Shown here: positions 1 through 13,200 of the stretch, in pieces
Layout: each line of letters begins with the position of its first letter
How positions within the stretch are numbered: position 1 is the first letter of the stretch
Assembly (NCBI RefSeq): GCF_009730915.1
Contig: NC_052489.1
Location: 25,041,916-25,105,915 of the forward strand
Length of the DNA stretch: 64,000 nucleotides
Direction: 5' to 3'
DNA from: Dioscorea cayenensis subsp. rotundata
Taxonomy: Eukaryota; Streptophyta; Magnoliopsida; Dioscoreales; Dioscoreaceae
Translations under genes and position numbers: made by a program
The notes under the pieces: model-generated
The model's input: the letters and a program-made list of their open reading frames with translations, nothing else
The model's database searches: none
What the model was told of the DNA's origin: nothing

Positions 1-2343
1 TGTCGTAAACGTAAGTTATAAGTTACATACACAAGATCATTTAACCTTTGATGCTCCAATTTGTTCCTTCGTTTAGTGTGAATGCGCTCAAAGAGACTCC
101 AATTATGTTCACATCCTGATGAAGAAGCAGTTTGACTAAGGAGTCGAATAGCCACTTTTTGCAAGTAAGGAGCACTATGTCCAAATAATTTCCACCATTC
201 ATCTACAAAATGTATGAAAAGTTTAAAATATATTAGTAAATAACAAGATATAAGTTAAATTAATATTTAACATCAAATACAATTTGGAATGTAGAACTAA
301 CCTGGTTGCATATTTTTAGATGCTGGCAAAGAGGATTTACGACTAAAACTCCCTAATCGATCTTGATATATTTTGATCTCCTTCATCACCTTCTCACTAT
401 TGCTACATATGCTTCTTTGCTCTAACAAATCAAGTAGGCCTTGCATTACTTCTGGAGTTTCTACAAATGTGCTTTCATCATATAAAAAAGCGGGGTTGAG
501 AAAATAGGCGGCCGCATGAATGTTGCGCCGAAAATGCTTATCCCATCGTTCATCAACAATTTTGATGTAAGGATCATACAACCTTTGCTTGTCTCTAAAG
601 ATAGACATGATCCCTTTATGAATTCTAAACATCCCCTCATAAACATAACCAAGAGAAGGTTTCTCATCGGCATCCACAACACGAAGTAGCTTAATTATTG
701 GAGCCGCTATTTTCACCATCAACAAGCAATCTTCCCAAAATTTGTTGTCCAAAATAATAGAACAAACCAATTTACCCATGGCGGATTTGGACAATCTATG
801 ACAAGTATAGTATTTGTCGGTCACCAAAGCTTGCAAATCATGTTTGTGATCATAAATGCTTGTTAGAGTGATAAAAACGGTAGCGAAACGAGTTGCTCCC
901 GGGCGCACAATTTCTTTCCAACCCAATCTTTTTCTTAACCAACTCAACATAAATATGGTTGTACATAAAAATGGTTACCTTAGAAGCCTGTGAGGCAAGG
1001 TCAACCATATGATCCATCTTCCTAATGTCTCTCAAAATCAAATTTAGGCAATGTGCGGCACAAGGAGACCAATAAATGTGGTTATATATTTCATGCAATA
1101 GTCTTCCTGCAATGATGAAAAAATATATCAAACTAGTTTAGAAAGAAGCATGGTTAAGTAAATAATATAAAAAAACTATAACTAATAAAATAACATGCAA
1201 GCTAAAATATTTTAAATCACATACCTGCGGCAACATAATTACTAGCATTATCTGTCACCAAATGTACAACATTTGAAGGCCCAACCCATTCCACAATCTC
1301 TGAAAACAAATTCATCAAATTTGTGGCATCCTTAACGATATCCGATGCATCAACAATTTTTATGAAGGAAATGCCATTAGGACAATGCACCAAAAAATTG
1401 ATCAAAGTTCTTTGTCTTTGATCACTCCAACCATCACCCATAATCGTGCATCCAGAACTAGCCTAATTGCTTTTAAAGTAATCAACAAGCAACTGACATT
1501 CCTTTTTACAATTCTCAAGTAAATGAATCCTCATATCATTATAAGATGGGCCTTATATATCCAGATTCAATCCCAGCAATGGCATCCAACGCTGCCTGAA
1601 AATAAGGTGAATTTAATGCATTAAATGGAATGCATGAATCATAAAACCACCGTGCAAAAGACATATACGCCTTTTGAATTACTTGCTTGTTTGCAAATGC
1701 ACTCTTGATTCCCGGTTGAGACTTCGGGGGTGTCCTTGGAACCATAAATTTTTCAATGGAATCCTTGGCCTTCCTTTTTTATTAAAGATTTTTCTATTGT
1801 TGTTGTCTTTTGTTGTGACTTCATTAGAGGATTAAATTCTTGAACATCATCTTCTTCAACTTCTTCATATGCATCATCAAATGAATCTTCCTCCTTTTGT
1901 TTTGATGAAGTAAGAAACCCCGCCATTTGCTTGCGAACATCATCGGGAAGTTTTTTTCAAACCGCAATATTTCCCCTAATGCAAGCTAGGTGATACTTCA
2001 TTCTATTAATTCCACCACCTTGATATTTTGATCCACAATAAAGGCATGAGAAAATCTTTTTTCTTTGTGCATTATTAGATACATTGAAATGGTCCCAAGC
2101 AGGATCAGTCTTCAAACGAACATTGCCACTTGAACAACTAGAAGATTGTGTATTGATGGCCTCTGGATCCTACACATAACAAAATCAACCAATATATGTT
2201 GTCAATTTATAGTGTGATCTCTATTGTGATATATGTTTATGAAATATGTAATCTCAAATATTTTTTTTTAGGCACATGATGTACTCATAAATTTTTAAAA
2301 CAAAAATGAACAATGAAAAATAAAAATGTTACCAACTTACCAT
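1..2343 (-). pseudogene. hAT transposase pseudogene (BED finger, DUF659, hAT dimerisation)
   Basis: A spliced transposase relic read on the minus strand. The likely start ATG is at 2343-2341 at the end of a leader exon, followed by an intron (2340-2170, GTAAGT...AG), giving the N-terminus MDPEA. A BED-type zinc finger follows (DPAWDHF, C-x2-C, later H and C) at about 2110-1960, then DUF659 (ARWFYDSCIPFNALNSPYF, about 1650-1550, and GDGWSD to TDNASNY, 1441-1226). After an intron (about 1225-1111) comes the catalytic/CAAHCLNLIL segment (1110-950), then VRPGATRFATVF (about 910-860), and after an intron at 301-203 the C-terminal dimerisation domain with SSSGCEHNWS (about 130-85). Disabled by an in-frame stop just after the BED finger (about 1963), a break near 1470-1530 and a frameshift near 951. 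It runs off the window edge. Confidence 0.85.
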
Positions 2344-2956
2344 ATGTCGTGAGGAAAATTAGAGTAACAAAAGCCATTTTTTAGATGTTCACCCCTTTCT
2401 AGAACCTACAAAGATGATCTCTTATAAATGTGAGGTGAAGCCAAATTATAGAAAAATAATCAATATACCAAAAGACAATTCCCACTTTATAATCTCTATG
2501 CAATCAAATAAGAAAGTTTAATATTTTCTGTATTTTTTCTGTAAAATAGATAGGATGAATGTATCATGCTTGCCTTTCTATTTAGTAATTCCCATGCCAT
2601 ACATATAGATAATCCTCATAATGTATCATGCATCTATTTATAGTATAATTCAATATCAAACTACATTATTGTCATGTAATTAATTCACTAATCCTTTAAA
2701 AAATCATTAGTTACCTTAATCTAACAAATTGAGCAACACTTGTGAGTTGTGACCACTAACCATGCAAGCATCTTCCAAGAAATCAAGAGTAAGGAGATCT
2801 AAAACAACAAAAAAACAAGGATTACAAGATTTTCAAAGTATGGTACAAGATTACAAATCATTCAAAAAAATCTCTCAAAACTGTCAACATAATCTAGATA
2901 AATCTCTCAAAGCATGGTACAAGATTATAAATCTCTTACCAAGAGCAAGCATGAGG

Positions 2957-3502
2957 TGTTGGAAATATAGTACCACATCGGTTGTGTGATAGAAGTGTAA
3001 TGGATTTATATATAGGTATAGGGGTTGAGCCACTAAGTCTTGGGACTTTTTGGTTTAAGACCCCTAAGCCTATATAGAGCCCATATAGGGCCCACTAGTA
3101 CCAAAATATAAAATCTAACATTGTATCAGAGAAATATAGTGGAGCCCAATATATATATTAAAAAAAAGGACCTCTGAGACACAAGTGGTGTACCAGTCCA
3201 TGTGAGTAGGCCTTCTGAGACACAAGTAGTGTACAAGTCCATGTGTGTAGGACCTCTGAGACACAAAGTAGTGTACAAGTCCTGGTAAACAGACCTCTGG
3301 TGTACAAGTCTGAACAAGTTCGATCAAGTTGAACTTGAGGGAGGGTGTTGGAAATATAGTACCACATCAGTTGTATGATAAAAGTGTAATGGGTTTATAT
3401 ATAGGAATAGGGGTTGAACCACTAAGTCTTAAGACTTTTTGGTGTAAGACCCCTAATTAAGCCCATATAGAGCCCACTAGTACCAAAATATAAAATCTAA
3501 CA
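2957..3502 (+). mobile_element. TRIM (miniature LTR retroelement) with tandem internal repeats
   Basis: A 546-bp non-coding LTR element. The direct terminal repeats are 2957-3120 and 3346-3502; both begin TGTTGGAAATATAG and end AATCTAACA, and are about 90% alike. Directly after the first LTR, at 3121, is TTGTATCAGAG, a close match to the plant initiator-Met tRNA primer-binding site. A purine tract GAGGGAGGG precedes the second LTR. The flanking 5 bp are tgagg (2952-2956) and cgagg (3503-3507), a 4/5 target duplication. The internal 225 bp contain about three copies of a roughly 41-bp unit around CTCTGAGACACAAG (3168-3290). With no gag or pol it must be mobilised in trans. It is nested in the hAT element. 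Confidence 0.85.
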
Positions 3503-3850
3503 CGAGGTTGGTGGAGTCACCGGAGCATCATTGGAGTTTAATGGAGTCGGCTTAAGAGAGTGCTGCTAGATGGAGCCATGGAGGAGGATTGGAGTCTTTT
3601 GAGGGTTGAAACTTGAAAGTTTACAAAGAAACCAGGGGAAGCTTGAGTTGAAAGCCCTAAATTTCCTTAACTTTATGACCCGGTTGACCCGACCGAGTCA
3701 CCTGGTTCACAGTTAAACCGGCCGGGTCACCGAGTTGACACCGAGTCTTCATACACCCGGTTCAATGGGGCATTGCCTGGACCAGCCACATGGCCGGTTC
3801 TCTGTTTTTTTGGTTGAACCGGTTGGGTCGGTCCGGGTTTGACAACCTTG

Positions 3851-4308
3851 CCTTTGATTAATAATGCACCAAAATAAATGAAGGAATGAATAAATTTTTT
3901 GCTTTCCTTAGTATCATTCACAAGGAAGAGAAATAATCCTATAGACTCTGCTCTGTGATAGTTATAATGTAACTGAGATGTGTCTTATCTTGTCCATTGA
4001 ATTATCTTAATTTATTAATTTTTAGAATAAAATGTATGAAATTTTTAAGATAATTATCAATTTATTTTTATGTTATATAATAAATAAATAATAAAATTTA
4101 TAAATCCATACCTAATAATGAGTCACATCTTATGTGGTTGGTGTAACTAACACAGGCATTAGCGGGGCAGGTGAGTGACTGTGACTCTCATCTTATACTT
4201 TGTTACACTGTTCAAAGCCAGAACCCCTTACCTTCTTCCGTCTTCCCTCTCTTTTCTGCTTGCTATATAGTGTGTGTATATATATATCATCTCCTTCCCC
4301 ACCTATCC
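3851..4308 (+). promoter_or_regulatory. Displaced promoter region of CER1-like copy 1
   Basis: This stretch lies between the hAT end and the solo LTR. Its last 60 bp (TTGCTATATAG near 4260-4270, TA repeats, CATCTCCTTCC, ending TATCC at 4304-4308) match the TATA and leader region just upstream of the intact CER1-like gene (39802-39855: TTGCTATATATA, CACCATCTCTTCC). It is therefore the original proximal promoter and start of the 5' UTR of copy 1, now separated from the ATG at 7391 by the solo LTR. Nothing else coding is visible in it. Confidence 0.65.
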
Positions 4309-7300
4309 TGTGGACCCCGCCCAAAGCTTGATTAGAATAGTCTAAGCATTGTTTTTCCCCTTTATTCTCTTCCCTTTTGTCAGGTTGCTCTCAAATCAAG
4401 TGGTGATGAGGAATTCCCGGAGGAATTCATGGGTTCCCATCACATCTATGCCTTTGATATTTCAGCCTTTTTAACTTTATTGTTTTCCTCTTCTCTTGTG
4501 CTTCTTCTTCATTCCTTTGTCTTGTAAGGGAGGTTGCTAGTTGGAAGGTTTTTGAAGCTTGGTTTTCAGCTGGGCTATCTTTTCAACACTCTCTTTTCCG
4601 GCCATCATAGTAAGCCCCTAGACATTCTTGGTAAATTCTTTTAGTAGTGTTGTTTTTGGTAATTAAAACCATGACATTTTCTCTATCCTTTGATTAGCTT
4701 GCCATGTTTTGTTGAATAGCATGTTAGCTCTTTTTTTATTTAGAAACCTTGGCATGTTGATGGCTAAATTCGGAGTTGTTCATGCTTGTTGTTCTCTTAG
4801 TTCATAGCTCATAATTGTTGTTGAAATCCTTGGAGCTTAGTGTTAGCTCAAGGGCTTATGCTTAACCATCCTTGTTTTGAGAAAGATTTGGCCTTGGCAT
4901 TAGTTTAATGAGTGTTAAGTTGATTGTTTCTTGCTCACCCAAGCATGGTGGAGATTCTTGGACCTTATTTGAGGGTAGAACCAGCATGCTAAAAGCCATG
5001 CATATTGTGTATGTTTCCATGTATATATATATATATATACTTGTATTATATATATGTATTGGTTGTATAAATAGATATGTTTTTTTTTCTCTCTTAGTTT
5101 GGGTTCTACAACTTTTGTTGTTGGTGGAGTGGTTTTGTAAAGTTGATAGCATTATTGTGTTAATATGTCTAAAGACTAGAGCTTGGTTGTGAACCTGCAG
5201 AAATGTTTTTGTGTTAATGGTTTGCTTTTTTTTTTTTTATATATATTTATTAGTCAAGGCATTGTAAGAGAATGAGGGAAGTTTTGTAGTGGAATGTGTT
5301 TAGAATTGGATGGTGGAGATGTTCTCGTCAAGTTAAAATATTAGTTCAAGGCAAATGTCGAATGATTGGAGGTTAAGCATTGGATCACTTTAATTTTAAT
5401 CATGTTAATTGGTTATGCCTTTGAGTTGTATTTATTTCTTGGGTGTGTTCCTGCTGGAATACATGCAAGACACTTATTTTATTTAGTTTATTTATTTATT
5501 TATTTTGGTTTCTCTCTCTAGAGAATGTAAAAGTAATACTTGGTTGGTGTTTAAACTTGTGATTAGAATGATTTTGTTTTAACGTTGGTAAATCATTGGA
5601 TTTTAGGATCGTTTTAGGGAGTGGTCTTAGATCTCATTTTGCAATTAGGCCAATACTAGGTAAGTAATCCACCGATAACTCCGTATTTTCAATATTTGAG
5701 AAATTATTTTATTCGGTAAAATAATTATCTAGTATTTTGTTATTTTATTTTGAATATCTATTATTTTTGTTAATATTGATATTATTTAATTGGAATATGT
5801 ATTTTGAGGCATTTTATTTAATTAATTATTTTTGTTTAGTTGTTGACTTGGTAAATCTACATTGGTGTAATGCTAATTAAAGGATTGCTATTCATTTTAA
5901 CTTGGTTGTTAATTTATTATTTATACTATGTGTGCGATTACAGTCAAATGATTACTTCAACATTTATAAAATTCGTTTGTTTGTAGGCATGGGTTAATGA
6001 TTCTGCCATCATTTGAATTGACTTAGTTAATTCCATTATTTATTTATTTATTTAATCATTTAATTTAGTTTTGAAGGAGCTGGTGTTTTGAATAATTTTA
6101 AATACTTTATGTACTTAAATTTTTATATTTCATTTATGGTTATCGATTTATTTCCCTTAAAGTGAGATTTTGTTATTTATTAGTATTTTTGAATATATAT
6201 ATGAACTTGAGGAATTTTAAAAATTTCTGAACTTGTACTCTGTAAATATTTTGTATCTGAATGTTTTGGTCTCCAAATGAGCGATATGCAACCCTGTCAG
6301 TGGGGGGTTAAACCTTGACCTTGTCGACAAGTAATTTTGGGAAAAAGAGACTGCAGTTTAGCACCGTGTCCGTTTGGTGAAATAATCAACGGCCACCTGG
6401 TATTCAGTCTAGGGTCACCGAGGGTAAATAAATGATTTCTGTTATTTTGGGCTCGGGTCTGTCACCGAGGATAAACAAATGACCTTTGGCACTTACAGTG
6501 AATTTGGAGACATACTCTCGATTTTGTTATCTATGCTTTATCCTTTGGTTTTGATAATGCTATTTGGTGCTATTGACTTTTGTACAAATTTCATATTCGC
6601 ATTCCTGGTTTTCAAAATTTTGGTGAACGACGTACTTGGAAATATTCTTTTATTAGAACATTATACTCTGTATTTTGTTAAATTGTGATTTCGGAGACTT
6701 GTGCTTTTCTGAAAATCCGGTATACTTGAAAAGTTACTTTTGTAATTTCTGATTTAGTCTAACTATGGTTTGGAAACTTATGCTCATATTTAGAAAATTT
6801 TCTATATTTTTTATTTAAAACTTTGAATCTAGTATTCTTTTGATTATAGTATTCTTAAATAGCGGTATTACTTGAGAACTATACCTCTGTTGAATTATCT
6901 ATTTTGTATTAGTTTAAACTATGTTTAAACTTTGAATTATTCTTTATATCTGAATTCGAGATTTATAAACCCTGTTGTTTTAACACAATTTCTGGATTAC
7001 TTACTGGGCTAGTGAGCTTAAGGATTCTTTTAAATCCTTTTTAGATCAAGAGTGGTAGACCATGGTGGATCTTGAAAGATTGCCTGTAGATGTTGCTTGT
7101 CCTGTGTAAAATTGTAGTCATTGTCATTGTCTATCACTATGTTCCTGTATTTTGTATTTCTGGACTTCTTGTATTTTTGCATTGTATATTTTGTAGAGTC
7201 TGTAATCCTGTAACCCAGTTGGTTTGTTATAGTTTTGTTTGTCCTAAATCAGGTTCTGAGGCCTTGCAGGTCTACTTGGTTCACGCTTTGTGGATCTACG

Positions 7301-7349
7301 GCCGTTTGTCTGTGCACCGGGTCCGGCGAGCCGGGTTCGGGGCGTGACA
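4309..7349 (+). mobile_element. Solo LTR of a chromovirus-like Ty3/gypsy element
   Basis: A 3041-bp sequence starting TGTGGACCCCGCCC and ending GGGCGTGACA, flanked by a perfect 5-bp target duplication TATCC (4304-4308 and 7350-7354). There is no PBS, PPT or coding region, so it is a solo LTR left by LTR-LTR recombination. It belongs to the same family as the LTRs inside the palindrome (18731-21568, 22034-24753). Shared landmarks include CTAGGTAAGTAA, GTCGACA with nearby GGGGTTAAAC, CACCGAGG repeats, AGGCCTTGCA and the closing GTTCGGGGCGTGACA. The adjoining chromodomain fragment in the palindrome links the family to chromoviruses (Tekay/Del-like by LTR length; inference). It sits 36 bp upstream of the CER1-like ATG and separates that gene from its TATA region. 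Confidence 0.88.
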
Positions 7350-7555
7350 TATCCCATCCCTCCATGCTGTAAGAATTAAGAAAAACATATATGGCAACAA
7401 AACCAGGCTACCTAACTCAGTGGCCCTGGCAAAGCCTTGGCAACTTCAAGGTATATATATATATATATATATTCATATATAATCTTTCACCTTTCAATTT
7501 CCATTCATATATATATATATATATTCATATATAATCTTTCACCTTTCAATTTCCA

Positions 7556-7586
<31 letters not shown>

Positions 7587-7835
7587 CGTATGAATGAATG
7601 ATAACTTGCAGTACTTGCTGTTAGCTCCATGGGTGGTGGATGGAGCTCACAAGGCCATGAGAGAGGGATGGAATGTAGACTTAACGTATCTAGCCATCCT
7701 CCCCCTTCTTCTCTCCAGAGTGCTTCACAACCTGGTCTGGATCTCCATATCCCGCTTCCAGAATGCCGGGAGCAAACACAGGATATATCCTTGATAGAAG
7801 CCTTGACTTCGACCAAGTTGACCGTGAGAGAAACT

Positions 7836-7836
<1 letters not shown>

Positions 7837-7883
<47 letters not shown>

Positions 7884-7900
7884 TACTCACTCTCTCTCTC
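7837..7900 (+). repeat. (CT)n microsatellite in intron 2 of CER1-like copy 1
   Basis: A run of CT dinucleotides with short interruptions begins at the 5' splice site of intron 2 (AACTG|GTCTCT). The intact paralogue has only about ten CT-type bases there (40251-40268), so the tract expanded in copy 1. Confidence 0.9.
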
Positions 7901-9843
7901 TCACCAGTCACCACAATGAAATTATATTATGTATATATATATATATATTTGGGATAAAGACATTAGTGTTTGGTTGTTATGAACAGGGATGACCAGATCC
8001 TGTTCAATGGTCTTTTCTTCTACGTGGCCCACATGTTGATCACGGATGCTACCTACCTTCCGATATGGAGAATGGACGGTTGGATCATCATCATGCTTCT
8101 CCATGCGGGCCCTGTGGAGTTCCTCTACTACTGGTTCCACAGAGCTCTTCACCATCACTTCCTCTACTCTCTCTATCACTCTCACCACCATGCTTCTATT
8201 GTCACTGAGCCCATCAGTTGTATATATCTTTACCTATATACTATATATATTTAATTTCCTTATTTAATCTTTATTTTTTGTTGTCTTTTTCATTAAAAAT
8301 TACTAATAATTTTTGGTGCTTTGCATGCAGCCGTGATTCATCCATTTGCAGAGCTTATAGTGTGCTACTTTCTCTTCTCTATTCCACTGCAAATCTCCAT
8401 CTTCACCAAAACAAACTCCATTCTTGCTCTTTTTTTCTATGTAACTTACATTGACTTCATGAACAACATGGGACATTGTAACTTTGAGCTTGTCCCTAAC
8501 TGGTTCTTCAACGTTTTCCCGCCTCTCAAGTATCTCATGTACACTCCCTCGTAAGTTCATCATTTATCTTTTTAATCCTTAATCTTTACATACAAATCTA
8601 AACGTTCTTACTAATAACTTCAATTTACTGTCTGTTCTTACTAATAACTTTTACTTTAATTTGATCAGGTATCACTCTCTTCATCATACTCAGTTTAGAA
8701 CAAATTACTGTCTGTTCATGCCTTTTTATGACTACATTTACAACACCATGGACAAGTCTTCTGATTGTTTGTATGAGACTTCCCGCAAAGGAAAAGAAGA
8801 AAAATGTGATGTCGTTCATCTAACTCATCCTACAACCTTGCAATCTATTTACCATCTTCGTTTCGGTTTCCCTTCCTTGTCTTCAAAACCATATGATTCC
8901 AAGTGGTACATGCTGTTGCTTTGGCCATTGTCGCTCATATCAATGGCATTTACATGGATCTATGGTTCTTGTTTTACTGTTGAGAGAAACAAACTGAAGA
9001 AACTAATAATGCAGACGTGGGCAATACCCAGATATTCTTTCCAAGTAAGAAATCAAATTAAGAGCAACATAAGTTTCAGACATCTTCATTGATTTGATTA
9101 ATTACTATTAAATGCAGTATGAATTATCTTGGGAGAAAAATGCAATCAATGATCTGATTGAGAAGGCTGTTCTTGAGGCAGATTGCAGAGGAATTAGAGT
9201 TTTGAGCCTAGGAATGTTAAACAAGGTAGGCTGTTTGTTCTCGTTTGTTTAATTGTGAGCATTGAAACGCTAATCAAGCATAAGTGTAAGTTGGCTTTTT
9301 GTTTTTTAAAGTTTTTTTTTTTTTAAATTAATTACTAAAATAGGCATTTCTACCATTATTCACCAAACTAGACATTTTTATTTTTTTAATATTAAATTTT
9401 AAAATTTTTTAATAGTTGTGGGTTTCACTGGTTTTTTAATATTAAAATTTTATTTTTTTTAAAAAACAGCAGGTCCCACTAATTTTTAATATTAAAATTT
9501 TTTTTTTAAACTGGGATGGGTCCTACTAGTTTTTTTTTTTTAAATTTAAAATAATTTTACACTAAAACCCTTATAATTTCATAAAATTTTTTAAAACTAG
9601 TTTTATTCCCACTTCTACTTACAATAATTCTAACAGATAAAAATTATGAGTAATATTCGGTCAAAAATTTAAAAGATAAAAATTGTTGTGGTTAAAATTT
9701 TTTATATATATAAAAATTAAAATTATCTCAAATATTAGAATAGTTAAAGATGTAATTGTTAGGGTAGGTGGAGAGTATTATTGGGGCTTGATGGGATGAA
9801 TTATTGGTCACAAGTGGCACTTACAAAATTCACAAAAGCTATC

Positions 9844-10297
9844 TTCAAATTCAAGCTGCCTTCATAGCCCGAAGGCTTACAAATAAATAGACCAACAAGA
9901 AACACTAAAGGAGAAATAAATCGAAAATTTTTCAAAAATAGAAAATTCGCGATTGACACCATAGAATAAAAATTAAAAACCAAACATAGCGAATGCCAAA
10001 AACGGCGTCTCAATCAGAGATCTTCAGCCCAAATATCGATAGAGGAAATCTTTCCATAAACGGCAAAATTGCTGTTTTCGAGGCCCAGATGATGCAATTT
10101 GGCCGAAAAAGGGTGTGACTCACGAGTTTGCGCAGCAAACTCGTGACTTTTGCTTGTTGACCTGTTTTCCATCTAATGGGGTCCTCTGATCACCAAAATT
10201 ACCTCTTTAGGAAAATTATGAAAATGACCCCGCCTAGGTCATCGCATCCCACTTGTCCAGGTAGGCGCAAGCTAGCTCATCAACCAGGTCCGCATCA
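9844..10297 (-). repeat. 3' LTR of the gypsy element, outer end truncated
   Basis: It matches 14722-15168 of the 5' LTR. In the element's sense it starts TGATGCGGACC (at 10297) and should end ...GCGTCA, but the last 125 bp or so are missing. At 9843/9844 the sequence switches directly into the host foldback element. The truncation explains the absence of a normal LTR terminus on this side. Confidence 0.85.
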
Positions 10298-13200
10298 TCC
10301 CCCTAGGTTGATTAGAATTCGCCCCGAATTATCATCATCTGAGGAATCACCATGGTAAGACACCAAATGTTTAACATTAAACATGTCAGCGGTTCGAACA
10401 TGACTTGGTAACTTAAGTCGGTAAGCGTTGGGGTTGATCTTCTCAATAATTTCCAACGGTCCAATCTTCTTGGCGGACAGTTTGTTGTACTCCCCCACAG
10501 AGAACCTTTCTTTAGTCAGGATGGCTCACACATAATCACCGACTTCAAATTCCACATGCCTACGCATTTTATCCGCATTTTTCTTGTACTTTTCCGCAGC
10601 TTGTTCAAAGTTGGCCTGCACTTTCTTGTGAAGTTCCTGCAATCCTCCCACAAAATCTTCCACTTTTGCATGTAGTCTGGTCATGCTCGGTACTGGAAGT
10701 AGGTCCAGAGGTCCCTTGGGACAAGAAGAGTACACCACCTGGAAGGGGCTGAAGCCTGTGCTGCGGTTGACTGCATGATTGTGGGCAAACTCATCTTGCC
10801 ACAGTTTCTGGTCCCAACTCTTCACATGCCCCCAAGCTAGACATCTCAGCAAGTTTCCCAGGGATTTGTTGACGACTTCTGTCTGGCCATCCATCTGGGG
10901 GTGGTAGGCACTGCTAAAATTTAACTTGGTGTTCACCATCTTCCACAAACTTTGCCAGAAGTGACTCAGGAAACGAGTGTCACTGTCAGACACAATGGAG
11001 GTAGGAAGACCATGCAAACGATAAATTTCGCGGAAGAAGAGTTGAGCCACGTTCACCACATCTGTGGTCTTCTTGCAAGGGATAAAATGAACCATCTTAG
11101 AGAAACGGTCAACAACCACGAAGATGGAATCATTACCTCGCTGTGTGCGGAATAGTCCCATCACAAAATCCATGCTGACATCTGCCCAAGGTTGAGAAGG
11201 AATCGTAAGTGGCATGTACAACCCCGCATTGGTGGCCGCGCCCTTAGATATTTGGCAGATCTGACACTTCTTCACAAAGCGTTCTATCTCCTTGCGAATA
11301 GTCGGCCAGAAGTAGGAGGTTTGAACCAAGTGCAAGGTTCTGTCCCGCCCGACATGACCTTCCCCATGTAGTTCTTTGATGATGAGGGCCCGCAAACTAC
11401 AATCAGGGATCCACAGTTGATTCCCTTTGAACAAGAACCCGTCATGGAGCAAGAATTCAGTCTCCTCCCCACGTTTGACTCTTACCAGAACACCAGAAAA
11501 ATAGGTGTGAGAAGCAAGTAAGTTACTGAAAGAGTCAAATCCGGGTACCTCAACATGCATCTTGGTCAAAAGAGCCTTCCTCCTGCTTAGTGCGTCGGCT
11601 ACTTTATTGGTCACCCCCGATTTGTGCTTCACCACGAAAGTAAAACGCTCCAAATAGGCCACCCATGAAGCATGCCGTGCGGACACCTTATCTTGCCGAT
11701 GTAGATGCTTTAGCGCCTCATGATCAGTGTATAGAATAAACTCCCTGTGGAAAAGATAGTGGCGCCAATGCCTGATAGCCTGCACAACGGCGTAGAACTC
11801 CACATCATATGTGCTATACCGCATCCTAGCACCTGATAACTTCTCTCTGAAATAGGCGATGGGTCTGTTGTTCTGACTCAAGACCGCTCTAATCCCTACC
11901 TTGGAGGCATCCGAGTGCAATTCGAAAGGTTGGTGAAAATATGGTAACACCAAAATTGGGGCCGAAGAGAGGCGCAACTTGATCACCTCGAACGCCCCTT
12001 CCGCCTCCTGAGTCCATAGAAGTCTCCCGCCTTTCATGCAGTCCGTCAATGGGGCCATGATACTGCTGAAGTGAGGAATGAATCGCCTGTAAAATAATGC
12101 CAGTCCATGAAAGCTACGAACCTCCGTGATGGTGGTGGGTCGTGGCCAATGCCTCACTGCTTCCACCTTGGATTTATCCACCTGCAGGCCTTCTCCAGAA
12201 ATGACATAGCCAAGGAATGATACCCTCGATGTCATAAAGACGCACTTCTTGGTTGCGGCGAAGAACCTCTCCCTGCGAAGAACTTCAAGAACTGCCCGCA
12301 AATGCTCAAGATGGTCCTTGGGTTTAGCACTATAAATTAAAATATCATCAAAATATACAACAACACATTTGCCAATAAATGGCCTCAAAACCTGGTTCAT
12401 CACCCGCATGAAGGTGCTGGGAGCGTTGGATAGCCCAAAAGGCATCACGAGCCATTCATAGAGCCCTTCATGTGTTTTGAACACCGTCTTCCACTTATCA
12501 CCAGGCCTTACTCGGATTTGGTGGTAGCCGCTCTTCAAGTCCAGCTTGGTAAACATGGCCGCCCCGCTTAGTTGGTCAAGCAAGTCATCAAGGCGGGGAA
12601 TGGGGAATCTATACCTGACCGTAATCTTATTGATGGCGCGGCTGTCTACACATATTCGCCAGGAACCATCCTTCTGTGGTGTCAAAAGGGCTGGAACCGC
12701 GCAAGGGCTCAAACTTTCTCGAATATGCCCTTTGGCCAATAATTCTTCTACTTGTCGCCGCAGTTCTTCATGTTCTGTTGTGCTCATCTGATAGTGGGGC
12801 CGATTTGGAAAAGCCGCGCCGGGATCCAAATCAATCTGATTCTGGATATCTCGCAATGGTGGTAGTTCATCGGGCAGTTCATCAGGAAACACATCCTTGA
12901 ACTCATCCACAATTGGTTTTGTAATATGTGGAATAGCTTCCTCCACTGCAACTCCCTTCCCTATTAGGGCAAACACGACATCTGACTGTAGAATCTCCTC
13001 CTCGAACTTTGCCAAGGTCTATAGATTGGTACTGTCCATAGTTGTGCTGGTGTGGGTGGTGTCCCTACTAGGTAGTAACACAATCTTGACTCCATCCTTG
13101 GTAAAATTGTAAGTGTTAGTTCTTCCATTATGCACAACGCTCCTATCGTATTGCCACGGCCGCCCAAATAGCAGATGACACGCATCCATAGCAACCACAT

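Larger units (their letters stand above)
1..3850 (-). mobile_element. hAT transposon, 5' portion, degenerate
   Basis: A hAT-superfamily DNA transposon in minus orientation; its 3' end lies beyond the window start. Its transposase relic fills about 1-2343. The region 2344-3850 would be its 5' leader. The last bases (about 3829-3850) read, on the minus strand, as CAAGGTTGTCAAACCCGGAC, similar to hAT-type termini, so I place the outer end near 3850. The other terminus and the 8-bp target duplication cannot be checked here. A TRIM retroelement is nested at 2957-3502. Apart from that TRIM, 2400-2956 and 3503-3830 show no coding features; 3660-3830 is richer in GC (repeated ccggt and gggtc words), as is common in subterminal regions of hAT elements. 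Confidence 0.6.

Noticed and set aside
3168-3290. Direct repeats considered as a CRISPR-like array
   Set aside because: The repeats are contiguous without unique spacers and lie within a plant retroelement. CRISPR arrays are not expected in a plant nuclear genome.
3115-3367. Repeated 'LVHYLCLRRPTHMD' type frames on the minus strand, resembling a repeat protein
   Set aside because: They are the translation of the 41-bp tandem repeats inside the TRIM element, with no start context or homologue.
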